A stretch of 64,000 nucleotides of DNA from Jiangella muralis. GTDB lineage: Bacteria; Actinomycetota; Actinomycetes; Jiangellales; Jiangellaceae. Numbering within the stretch: position 1 is the stretch's first letter; each line of letters starts with the position of its first letter. Made by a program: the position numbers and the translations under genes. The stretch is from the NCBI RefSeq assembly GCF_001270745.1, contig NZ_KQ434752.1, positions 351,125 to 415,124 on the forward strand. Direction: 5' to 3'. The notes beneath the pieces were generated by a model. It made no database searches. It was not told the DNA's origin and was given only the letters and a program-made list of their open reading frames with translations. Shown one piece after another: positions 10,754-18,957 of the stretch.

Positions 10754-11769
10754 CAGAACTTCCCGTCCCGTCGCTGGAACTTGGTCGGCTTCCCCAGCGT
10801 CGGCAGCCCCGCACGCACCCAGTGCGCGCTCGCCTCGACCAACTCCGGCACCGTCACGTCCGGGTAGCCGAACAGGGCGTGGCAGCGCTGCGCGTTGCTC
10901 AGCAGCGCCGTCGACGCCTCCTCACCGGTGAACTCCACCGGCCGCTCCAGCGCCGCCGCCAGATCGGTGGCCAGGCGCCGCACCCCCAACGTCTCCGGGC
11001 CGGTCAGGTTCAACAGCAGCGGCGGCGCCGACGCGTGCAGCAGCGCCCGCAACGTCACCTCGTTCGCGTAGCCCTGCCAGACCAGGTTCAAGCTGCCCAT
11101 CGTCACGTCGACCGGCTCGCCCGCGTCGATCGCCTGCGCCAGATCGATCAACACCCCGTAACGCATCTCCACGGCGTAGTTGAGCCGGATGATCGCCATC
11201 GGAGTGCCGTCACGCTGCGACGCCGCCTGCAGCACCCGCTCACGGCCCAGACACGACATCGCGTACTCACCGATCGGGCCCGGCAGCGTCTCCTCCGTCG
11301 CGCCGCCACTGCCCACACCGGTCAGCGGGTACACGTTGCCGGTCGACAGCGCGCTGACGCGGCTGCCCGCATACCGCCGCGCCACCCGCCCCGGCAGGTA
11401 CACATTGGTCTCCCAGGTGCCGGCCTGATTGCCCTCGGTGCCGAACTTCGCGCCCACCAGGTAGACGACGTTCGCCGCATCCGGCAACCCCGCCAGTTGG
11501 TCGTCGTCGGCGATATCGGCCGCCACGACCTCCGCGCCGGTCGCCTCCATCGCCTCACGCGCGCCCGCACCGCCATAACGCGACACCGCGAACACCCGGG
11601 CACCGGTACCGGCCCCCTCGATGCCCCGCACCGCCAACCGCACCAAGCTCACACCCAGCTTGCCGCTCGCCCCCAACACCACCACATCGCCATCGAGCCG
11701 GCGCAAATCCGCCACCAACCCCGCCCCAGGCCGCGACAACCGCTCATCCAGCTCATCGATGCTCCGCAT
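10753..11769 (-). CDS. NAD-dependent epimerase/dehydratase (extended SDR) family protein
   Basis: 338 aa. The dinucleotide-binding glycine motif is VVVLGASGKLGVSLVRLAV, followed by acidic VVAADIADDDQL and NVVYLVGAKFG. The catalytic block around SALSTGNVYPLTG and IGEYAMSCLGRER corresponds to the S...YxxxK region, with YAMSCLG instead of the usual Y-x-x-x-K, so the catalytic lysine may be lost. ATG 11769 was chosen because GGAGTAAGGACG precedes it; an upstream ATG at 11784 overlaps the lactonase stop. Substrate unknown; it probably modifies a sugar or sugar acid of this operon. Confidence 0.75.
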   Translation of the reverse strand: MRSIDELDERLSRPGAGLVADLRRLDGDVVVLGASGKLGVSLVRLAVRGIEGAGTGARVFAVSRYGGAGAREAMEATGAEVVAADIADDDQLAGLPDAANVVYLVGAKFGTEGNQAGTWETNVYLPGRVARRYAGSRVSALSTGNVYPLTGVGSGGATEETLPGPIGEYAMSCLGRERVLQAASQRDGTPMAIIRLNYAVEMRYGVLIDLAQAIDAGEPVDVTMGSLNLVWQGYANEVTLRALLHASAPPLLLNLTGPETLGVRRLATDLAAALERPVEFTGEEASTALLSNAQRCHALFGYPDVTVPELVEASAHWVRAGLPTLGKPTKFQRRDGKF

Positions 11770-11783
11770 CGTCCTTACTCCCA

Positions 11784-12623
11784 TCAGGGCACCATCGGGT
11801 AGTTCAGCGGGGCGCCCTTGATTCCCAGGTCGACCGCGGCGAGGTGCCACCGGCCGAGGCTGGCAACGACCAGGGTCTCCAGCGCCGCGCCGACGAAGGC
11901 GACGTTGGTCGGCGCCGCGAGGACGACGCCCCTCGGATCGTCGGCCAGCACGCTCGCCGACCCGTCGGGGCTCACCGCGTAGATCCGGTCCGGCCGGTAG
12001 CAGGCGACGAACAGGGTGCCGTCAGCGCCGAACGCGATGCCGTCGGGCACCGTGCCCGGCAACTCGACGAACAGCTCGCGCGCACCGGCCGAACCGTCGG
12101 CCTGGATGGGGATCCGGCACACGCCGGGCGCCGTCGACTCGACCACGTACAGCGCGGACCCGTCCGGGCTCAGTGCGGCGCCGTTCGCGAAGCACCGCGG
12201 TTCGTCCGTCCACACCGACGCGGAGCCGTCCGGACGGATCCGGAAGACGACACCGTCGTCGGCCTCCCACCCACCGGAGTCGGTCAGGTACATGGTGCCG
12301 CCCGCGTCGAACACCGCCCAGTTCGGTGCCTGGACCGGCCGGTCGGGCGTGCCGGCGAAGAACGTCTCGACGCTCCCGTCGGCCGGATCGACCCGGATGA
12401 CTCGCTGCTGGGTGCTGTGACAGGCGTAGACCCGGCCGGCGCCGTCGACGGCGATACCGAGGATGAGGCCGCCCGTCCGGGCGATCTCGCGGACGTCTCC
12501 GGCGAGGCTGACCTCGTAGATCTGCCCGTTGGTCCCGCCGGTGTAGATCTTTCCGTTCGGGGCCCAGGCCAGTCCCTCGGGATGGTCCAGGCCGTCGGCC
12601 AGGGTGCGGAAGATATCGAGCAT
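11784..12623 (-). CDS. SMP-30/gluconolactonase/LRE-family protein
   Basis: 279 aa six-bladed beta-propeller. The metal ligands expected for sugar lactonases are visible: Glu in HPEGLAWAPNG, Asn in APNWAVFDAGG and Asp in VPDGIAFGADG. No signal peptide, so cytoplasmic. It probably opens the aldonolactone formed by a dehydrogenase of the same operon (SDR or Gfo/Idh), giving the acid for the enolase-superfamily dehydratase. It starts ten bases after the beta-helix gene stop. Confidence 0.85.
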   Translation of the reverse strand: MLDIFRTLADGLDHPEGLAWAPNGKIYTGGTNGQIYEVSLAGDVREIARTGGLILGIAVDGAGRVYACHSTQQRVIRVDPADGSVETFFAGTPDRPVQAPNWAVFDAGGTMYLTDSGGWEADDGVVFRIRPDGSASVWTDEPRCFANGAALSPDGSALYVVESTAPGVCRIPIQADGSAGARELFVELPGTVPDGIAFGADGTLFVACYRPDRIYAVSPDGSASVLADDPRGVVLAAPTNVAFVGAALETLVVASLGRWHLAAVDLGIKGAPLNYPMVP

Positions 12624-12632
12624 CGGATTCTC

Positions 12633-14294
12633 CTACTGGCTCACCGAGAAGTTGGCTTGGTCGTTGGCGCCGACCGTGTACCCCTGGCCGACCTTGACGG
12701 TGAGGACGATCGACCGCGTGCCGGGGTCGTCGGATACCCGGGTCTGGACGTTCAGGGTCGCCGTCGCCGATCCGGCCGGGATGATGACGTGTCCCGACAT
12801 CCCGTGGTAGTCGTCGCGCGGCCGGGCGGTGCCGGTCAGCTCGTACTCCACCGCGCACGGCAGGCTCAGGTCCGCCGACGATCTGGTGAAGACGACGTTG
12901 TGGCTGCCGCCGCCGGGAATGGTGCCGGTGACCGTCGACACCTCGACCGTGCTGGCCGGCGTCGAGGTGCGCCCGTCGACGACGAGGGTGTTGCCGTGCG
13001 GGTTGCTGCCCAGGTCGGACACCACGCCGTAGGGGTTGAAGACGGTGAGTGTGCCGTCGAGCCCGGTCGCCCCGAGCGTGCCGGGCAGCTCGACCGCGCC
13101 CGGGATGACGTGCGGATAGTCCATGTGCACGACGTTGTTTGCCCAGGTCACGCCGCCGTACTCCGGAGCCGGGTCCACGCCACCGATGAGCTGGTTCCGC
13201 AGATACATCGGCGACCCGTAGTAGGGCGAGCTGGTCCCGGCGCTCCACCAGATCGTGCGGTCGAAGGTCAGATCGGTGCCGAACGCCGACTTGTTCCAGA
13301 CCGCCAACGTGCCCGACATCGGGCCGACGACGACCAGGCAGTCGACGAAGTCGATCGAGCCGCCGGGGTCGGTGGTTCCGGGGATGTTGAAGGTGACGAT
13401 CGCGTGATCGGACGTACTACGGGCGATCAAGGTGTCCGTCACCGTGATCGAGATCGGCGTCGACGTGCTCGTCAGATTGACCGGCACGACCTGGAAACCG
13501 GGCGCGACGTTGCCGGTGAAGATCGACTTCTTGATCTGGATGCCGGTGAGGCGCTCGGTGGGAAGATTCGGCTCGAAGTCGATCCCTGCCTGCGGTGACG
13601 TGCCCGCGGTGTTGGAGAACACCGAGCCCTCGATCAGCAGTCCGTCGACCGAGATGACGCTGATCGCGTTGCGGCGGTGGTCGTCGCACACGACGTTCCG
13701 GATGGTGACGTTCTGGCAGTAGTCAGCCGCCGAGAGATCGGACGAGACGCCGACGTAGATCCCGTCGCCACCGCTGCTGTAGAGCGAGAGCCCTTCGATC
13801 GTGAAGTTGGTGACGCTCAGCAGCATCAGCGCCATCCGCCATTCACCCGTCGTGTATTCGGGCTTGTTCATCACGATCGAGGCGCCGTAGCCCACGATGC
13901 TCACGCCGGTCTTGTTGTTGATCGAGATCATCGAGTCGTCCAGGCCGGGGAAACCGCCGACCTTGGCCTGCAGCACGACCCCGCGCTCGAGGATGATCTG
14001 CACGTTGTTCGCGTTGACGAAGAGCGGCCCGCTGATCCAGGGACCGGCCGGGACCTTGTCGATCACGACGGTGTCGGCGCCGGAGTCCAGCGCGGCCTGG
14101 AGGTACGTGGTGGAGTCGGTGGCGCTGTAGCCGAAGTCCGACGCCTTGACGACGGTGAGCCGCTTGGCGGCGGCCACCGCCGGCAGGCCAACGACGAGCG
14201 GGCCCGCCAGGGCCGCGCCGTAGCCGATCAACTGCCTCCTGGAGATGGTGTTCCCACAGTCGTCGGACGATTCGTCTCGGTGGTCGTCGGACAT
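12633..14294 (-). CDS. Tat-exported right-handed beta-helix protein
   Basis: 553 aa. The N-terminal twin-arginine signal SRRQLIGYGAALAGPLVVG is followed by a pectate-lyase-like parallel beta-helix (about residues 45-400) and a C-terminal beta-sandwich domain (about 430-553). The helix has repeats such as GPLFVNANNVQIILERGVVL and VTIRNVVCDDHRRNAISVIS; the sandwich resembles a Calx-beta module. ATG 14294 follows AAGGAGGA. A close paralogue lies at 29451-31109. Probably binds or cleaves an extracellular polysaccharide. I see no certain catalytic residues, so the enzymatic activity is open. Confidence 0.8.
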   Translation of the reverse strand: MSDDHRDESSDDCGNTISRRQLIGYGAALAGPLVVGLPAVAAAKRLTVVKASDFGYSATDSTTYLQAALDSGADTVVIDKVPAGPWISGPLFVNANNVQIILERGVVLQAKVGGFPGLDDSMISINNKTGVSIVGYGASIVMNKPEYTTGEWRMALMLLSVTNFTIEGLSLYSSGGDGIYVGVSSDLSAADYCQNVTIRNVVCDDHRRNAISVISVDGLLIEGSVFSNTAGTSPQAGIDFEPNLPTERLTGIQIKKSIFTGNVAPGFQVVPVNLTSTSTPISITVTDTLIARSTSDHAIVTFNIPGTTDPGGSIDFVDCLVVVGPMSGTLAVWNKSAFGTDLTFDRTIWWSAGTSSPYYGSPMYLRNQLIGGVDPAPEYGGVTWANNVVHMDYPHVIPGAVELPGTLGATGLDGTLTVFNPYGVVSDLGSNPHGNTLVVDGRTSTPASTVEVSTVTGTIPGGGSHNVVFTRSSADLSLPCAVEYELTGTARPRDDYHGMSGHVIIPAGSATATLNVQTRVSDDPGTRSIVLTVKVGQGYTVGANDQANFSVSQ

Positions 14295-15689
14295 GATTCC
14301 TCCTTGTTCGGCGAGGTGCTGAGAGGGTGGTGCGACAACGTCGATCTCCCCCGCGTACCGTTCGAGAACAGGGCGATCGGCATCGGCCGGTGTTCTCGGA
14401 CCGACCGCCCGATCGCCTCGCCGGCCGCCACCGCGGTCGCGCCGTCGCGCGAGGTGGCCAGCAGCCCGAGCTCGGTGCTCTCCCGGCTCGGACCGAGGAA
14501 CAGGTCGGCCCGCAGCAGTGGGTCCGCGCCACCGTGCCCGCCCGCGGCGATCGGCGGAGTCACCGTTCGCGCCGGGCCGAAGAGGGGCCGGACGTGCACC
14601 TCCCCGGATCCGGGCAGAGTGCCGCCGGTGATCGAGGCGCCCTCGGCGGTCTCGATCTCGCCGTGGGTACCGGCGATCACACAGCGGAAGCCTTCCCAGG
14701 TCGACGAGAAGTTGATCAGGTAGCTCAGGTGCGCCTCGCCGGCGAAGGAGATGAGCGCGCTGTAGATGTCCTCGACGTCGATGTCGTCGTCGTACACCGT
14801 GCTCGTGCTCGCCGCCGGGTACTGGTGGTGATACGGCAGGCCGAGGAGGTCGCGTCGCAGAGCGCCGAGGTCCGGGAATGCCCCGCTGCCGAGCTGGGCC
14901 TGGTGATAGGGGTCGGGCCCGCTGCAGGGCGGCGCCGATCAGCGGGTTCCCCTCGCGGTCGCGGGGGCGATGCGGGCTGCCGGGCCCGTAGTAGGCGCGG
15001 TCGCCGAGAGCGAACACCGAGGTCGGCGCCTGCCCGAGCCACCAGGTGACCAGGTCGAGGTGGTGCACGCTCTTGTGCACGGGCAGACCGCCGGACCTGG
15101 CCCGGCGGCTGTTCCAGCGCAGGAAGAAGCTCGCTCCGTGCCGGATGTCGAGGTGGTAGTCGAACATCACCCGGATCGGGCGTCCGATGGCGCCGGCCAG
15201 GATCTCGCGTTTGATCGCCCGGTGGGCGGCGAGGTAACGGAAGTTGTGCGCGACCCGCACCGTGCCGGCCGACCGGGCTTCGGCGTCGACGACGCGGATG
15301 GCGTCCGCGGCGGTCGTCACCATCGGCTTCTCCGCGATGACGTCGATCCCGTGCTGGAGCGTGGCGAGGATGTAGTCGACGTGGGTGTGATCAGGCGAGG
15401 CGACGATCACGCCGTCCGGGCGCAGCCGCTCCAGCTGCTCGTCGAATTCGTCCGGGTGGAACGCCGGGAGCTTCGTGGCGCCGGCCCGGAACTTCTCGTT
15501 GAAGTGCGCGACGCGCTGCCGGTCCGGGTCGACCACGCCGACTATCTCGGCCGCGTCACAGACGGCCCGGTCCGCGGGATGCGCGCTCCCCTGCGCCGCC
15601 TCGACACCCGACAGCGGCAGCGCATAGCCCGCGAGGCCCCGGTTCGACAGCCCGCACAGCAGGTACCGCGCCTTGCCGCGCCGGGTCAC
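14228..15689 (-). pseudogene. Gfo/Idh/MocA oxidoreductase with a frameshift
   Basis: The N-terminal frame gives the Rossmann domain (EIVGVVDPDRQRVAHF, VIAEKPMVTTAADAIRV) up to RPRDREGNPLIGAALQ. Near 14910-14920, in the run GGGCCCGACCCC, the frame is lost. One base away the protein continues DPYHQAQLGSGAFPDLGALR, then YDDDIDVEDIYSALISFAG and on to the end, overlapping the next gene by about 66 bases. Rejoined it would be about 486 aa. Either a real inactivating mutation or a one-base sequencing or assembly error in a GC run. It overlaps the SDR stop by four bases, so it was an operon member. Confidence 0.8.
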
Positions 15690-16462
15690 GAGTCCTTCTC
15701 CTCGTACGGATGGACCCGCGCCGTCATGCCTCCATCGACCGGGATCGCGGCTCCGGTGATGTACGAGGCGCGCGGCGAGAGCAGGAAGCCGACCAGGTCC
15801 GCCACCTCGGCCGGCTGGCCGACCCGGCCCATCGGCGTCTGGTCGCCCTCACGTGCCAGCGCGACGTCGCGCGGCAGCTCGGCCGGCAGGGTCGAGTAGG
15901 TCATCGGCGTCTCGATCGGCCCGGGCAGCACGGCGTTGCACCGGATGCCACGCCGGGCGTAGTCGACGGCGATGCCGCGCGACGCCATCAGGACGGCCGC
16001 CTTGGCCGCCTGGTAGGCGAAGTACCCCGGGAAGGCCGCGACCGCCTGCACCGAGCTGACGTTCACGATCGATCCGCCGCCGGCGGCCAGCAGGCGGCGC
16101 ACCGCGACGGCCATGCCGAACATCGAACCGAGCTGATTGACCCGCAGGCCGTCCTCGATGTCGCGTGCGCTCACCTCGTGGGCCGCCCCCACGACGTCGA
16201 CGCCGGCGTTGTTCACCCAGCCCCGTAGACGGCCGGCCCCGGCGGCCAGGCCGGCCGCATGTTCATGCGTCGCCCAGTCGGCGATGCTGCCGGTGACGGC
16301 GACGTAGCCACCCCCGGCTGCCCGTTCCAGCGACGCCCCAGCCGAGGCGTCGACATCCACGCCGACGACGATCCAGCCGGCGGCGAGCAGGTGTTCGCAG
16401 ACCGCCCGGCCGATTCCCGCGGCCGAGCCGGTGACGACGGCGGACGGGCGCTCAGTAGACAT
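15686..16462 (-). CDS. Short-chain dehydrogenase/reductase (SDR)
   Basis: 258 aa classical SDR: cofactor motif [17 protein letters not shown], catalytic Ser in NVSSVQA and Tyr-Lys in [10 protein letters not shown], and the C-terminal [12 protein letters not shown]. Probable NAD(P)-dependent sugar or polyol dehydrogenase providing the first oxidation step (inference from the lactonase downstream). It overlaps the upstream Gfo/Idh gene by 11 bases and the frameshifted one by four. Confidence 0.88.
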   Translation of the reverse strand: MSTERPSAVVTGSAAGIGRAVCEHLLAAGWIVVGVDVDASAGASLERAAGGGYVAVTGSIADWATHEHAAGLAAGAGRLRGWVNNAGVDVVGAAHEVSARDIEDGLRVNQLGSMFGMAVAVRRLLAAGGGSIVNVSSVQAVAAFPGYFAYQAAKAAVLMASRGIAVDYARRGIRCNAVLPGPIETPMTYSTLPAELPRDVALAREGDQTPMGRVGQPAEVADLVGFLLSPRASYITGAAIPVDGGMTARVHPYEEKDS

Positions 16463-17702
16463 CCGTCACCTCCGCCGCTGCGATGTCGACGCGGGTCGGC
16501 GGCTGCGCCCAGGGCAGGCCGAGTTCCGAGAACAACGACCCGGAGGCTCCCGACTCGGCGATCGCCTCGCTGACCCCGCGCAGGACCACGCGGACGCCGT
16601 CGTGCGTACGACGGTCCCGGCCCGGCGCAACCGGCATGGTCCGCAGCCATGACGCGGGCACGCGGTGCACCGCCGTCGTCATCATCGACTCCAGGAACGC
16701 GGTGAACGCCGCCGTCCGGGCGAGCGGAACCAGCAGCGGCACCCGGCCGCTGGACCTGCGATGCTCGACGAGGTTCTCGAGCAGGCCCTGCGCCGCGCCT
16801 GCCTCCTCCACCAGGACGGCAGGCGTCGCGACGGGGTCCGTGTCGGCGGCGTGCGCGCGGATCTCGATAGGGCTGCCGACGGTGTACGTGACGTCAGCCA
16901 GGCTGCCGCGAACGGTGATCCGCGGCTGGCTGGCGGTGTCCGCGCGCAGGGTCAGCGCGATGACCGCGGTGACGTCATCGTCGAAGCCCAGCCGGATACA
17001 GGCGGTGTCGTCGGTGTCGATGTCGGCGCAACGGTAGGTCTCCGCCTCGAGCCAGCGGGGTTCCGCGCCCGGCCGTGCGGCAGCGACGATCTCCAGCACG
17101 TTCATGACGACGTGCGCGAACGGGTTGGTGGCGACCCCGTCGGCCACCACCCGCCCGCCGAGGACGCGATGACCCGCCCACGCGGCGCGGTCGTAGTACC
17201 CGCTGGTCCGCACCCATCCGCCGGTGGCCGTCACCTCCGTCAGGCGGCCGATGCCCCCCGCGGCACAGAGCCGCAGCAGCTCTCGCATCGCGGGCGAGAC
17301 CAGGGTCTGGAAGCCGACCTGGCAGGCGATTCCGGTCCGGTCCAGGATGCGGGCCAGCTCGTCGTGTTCCGCGCGCGACACCAGTGGCGGCTTCTCCAGC
17401 AGGATGTCGCTGCCGGCCCGGGCGGCGACCGCGGCGATCTCCGCGTGCGTGTGCGGCGGGGTGGCGATGACGGTGACATCCGGCCGGGTCGAGCCGAGCA
17501 TCGCCCGGTAGTCGGTCGAGAACTCGGCCTGTTCCGGAAGCTCCCGGGACGCGTCGGGGTCGAGGTCGGCGCCGGCGACGATCTCCAGGACGCCCGCCGC
17601 CTGCAGCTCCCGTGCGGTGCGGACGTGCGTCGCGCCGTAGCCGGCCAGGCCCACGAGGGCGACCCTCGGCCGCCAGGCGTTCGTCCCCGAGATGCCGCTC
17701 AT
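16452..17702 (-). CDS. Gfo/Idh/MocA-family oxidoreductase
   Basis: 416 aa. Rossmann start [18 protein letters not shown], then [18 protein letters not shown] and [18 protein letters not shown] with the EKP motif. The central part [21 protein letters not shown] is the substrate-domain region. A sugar or glycoside dehydrogenase is expected. It overlaps the enolase-superfamily gene stop by four bases. The protein is longer than most family members because of a C-terminal extension after about residue 350. Confidence 0.85.
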   Translation of the reverse strand: MSGISGTNAWRPRVALVGLAGYGATHVRTARELQAAGVLEIVAGADLDPDASRELPEQAEFSTDYRAMLGSTRPDVTVIATPPHTHAEIAAVAARAGSDILLEKPPLVSRAEHDELARILDRTGIACQVGFQTLVSPAMRELLRLCAAGGIGRLTEVTATGGWVRTSGYYDRAAWAGHRVLGGRVVADGVATNPFAHVVMNVLEIVAAARPGAEPRWLEAETYRCADIDTDDTACIRLGFDDDVTAVIALTLRADTASQPRITVRGSLADVTYTVGSPIEIRAHAADTDPVATPAVLVEEAGAAQGLLENLVEHRRSSGRVPLLVPLARTAAFTAFLESMMTTAVHRVPASWLRTMPVAPGRDRRTHDGVRVVLRGVSEAIAESGASGSLFSELGLPWAQPPTRVDIAAAEVTDVY

Positions 17703-18847
17703 GCGACCCGGAACCTCTCGAAGGCCGCCGGATCGAGGTCGACGCCCAGGCCGATGCCGGTCGGCGTGTCGAAACTCCCGTGCGTCACGGCCGGCTCCGG
17801 GCCGGCCAGCGTCCGGGCGAGCAGCGAGTCCGGATAGTGCGAGTCGGGCCGGAACTCCACCAGCGGCACGTTGGTGTTCGTCACCGCCACCGCGATGTTC
17901 CCGGCCAGAGCGAACTTCGTCGCCAGCCAGCTCCAGGGGATCAGGCCGGCGCCGGCCCGCGCGGCATTGTCCGACAGCACCGACATCTCGCTGATGCCGG
18001 TGCGGGCCGCTCCCCCCTGCACGTGGCTGACGACCCCCGCGTCCAACAGCGGCTGGTACTCGACGGCGGCCGTGAGCATGTCACCGGTGACGATCGGCGT
18101 CTCGATCAGATCGTGCAGCCGTCGGTAGTCCTCGATCTGGTGCGGCTGGAAGGGCGCTTCGAGGGCGAACAGCCCGAAGGCGTCGATCTCACGGGCGACC
18201 GGCAGCGCGTCGTCGATCGACCGCCACCGGTAGCCGACGTCGGCCAGCAGCGTGTAGTCGTCGCCGAGGTGCGCTCGCGACCGTTCCATGAGAGCGATGA
18301 CGTCCGCCGGCTCCGGCGCGTTGTCCGGCAACGGCTCGATCTTCACCGCGGTGTGACCGAGGCCGACGGCCCGGTCGATCCCGTCCCTGAACCGCTCCCA
18401 GGTGCGCCGCGGTTCCGACGGGCCGAAGTAGAGCGTGACGTAGGACCGCGGCGTCGGGTTGACCGCCGGCCCCAGCAACTGCCAAGTCGGCACCCCCTCG
18501 ATCTTCCCCGCGAGGTCCCACAGCGCCAGATCCAGACCGGCCAGCGCCACATGCCCCAGCCCGGCCCGGCACGACCAGAAGCTCTGTGCCTTCAGCCTGG
18601 TCCACGCGGCCCGGGGGTCCGTGGCGTCGATGTCCGCGAGGACGGCACGGGGCGCGTCGTCCCAGTTGTCCGTCAGCCCGCGCACCGACTCCAGCAGCGC
18701 CTTCACGGCATCCGGGTTGGCGTTGGCCTCTCCGTACCCGACGGTCCCGTCCTCCGCGGTCACGGCGACGATCGCGCACTGCTGGGCGTTGTCGTATGGC
18801 GTGTCGTTCTCCCGAACGACGGCCACGTCGATGTCGATGATTTTCAC
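17699..18847 (-). CDS. Enolase-superfamily (mandelate racemase/muconate lactonizing) enzyme with altered active site
   Basis: 382 aa. The barrel metal ligands are recognisable in LLADVGYRW, FALEAPFQPH and PIVTGDMLTAA. The usual K-x-K base motif reads K169-I-E171, so the second lysine is replaced by Glu. The C-terminal segment where sugar-acid dehydratases have His reads GLIPWSWLATKF, without a His. It may be a dehydratase or epimerase of a sugar acid with changed chemistry. Operon position beside Gfo/Idh, SDR, lactonase and DapA-like genes supports a sugar-acid substrate. Confidence 0.8.
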   Translation of the reverse strand: MKIIDIDVAVVRENDTPYDNAQQCAIVAVTAEDGTVGYGEANANPDAVKALLESVRGLTDNWDDAPRAVLADIDATDPRAAWTRLKAQSFWSCRAGLGHVALAGLDLALWDLAGKIEGVPTWQLLGPAVNPTPRSYVTLYFGPSEPRRTWERFRDGIDRAVGLGHTAVKIEPLPDNAPEPADVIALMERSRAHLGDDYTLLADVGYRWRSIDDALPVAREIDAFGLFALEAPFQPHQIEDYRRLHDLIETPIVTGDMLTAAVEYQPLLDAGVVSHVQGGAARTGISEMSVLSDNAARAGAGLIPWSWLATKFALAGNIAVAVTNTNVPLVEFRPDSHYPDSLLARTLAGPEPAVTHGSFDTPTGIGLGVDLDPAAFERFRVA

Positions 18848-18957
18848 AGCGCTTCCTCAAGTCACGGAGTGGGTCAAGGGCATGGAACCGGCGGGCCCGC
18901 GATTCTGGGCAGGCGAATGCCGCCGAGTCAGGTGCGGCCGTCGAAGGCGGCCGTGCG

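Noticed and set aside
12633-15689. One 1018-residue protein joining an oxidoreductase and a beta-helix domain
   Set aside because: The middle part has Arg/Pro-rich out-of-frame composition. The oxidoreductase continues in another frame, and the beta-helix gene has its own ATG with AAGGAGGA.
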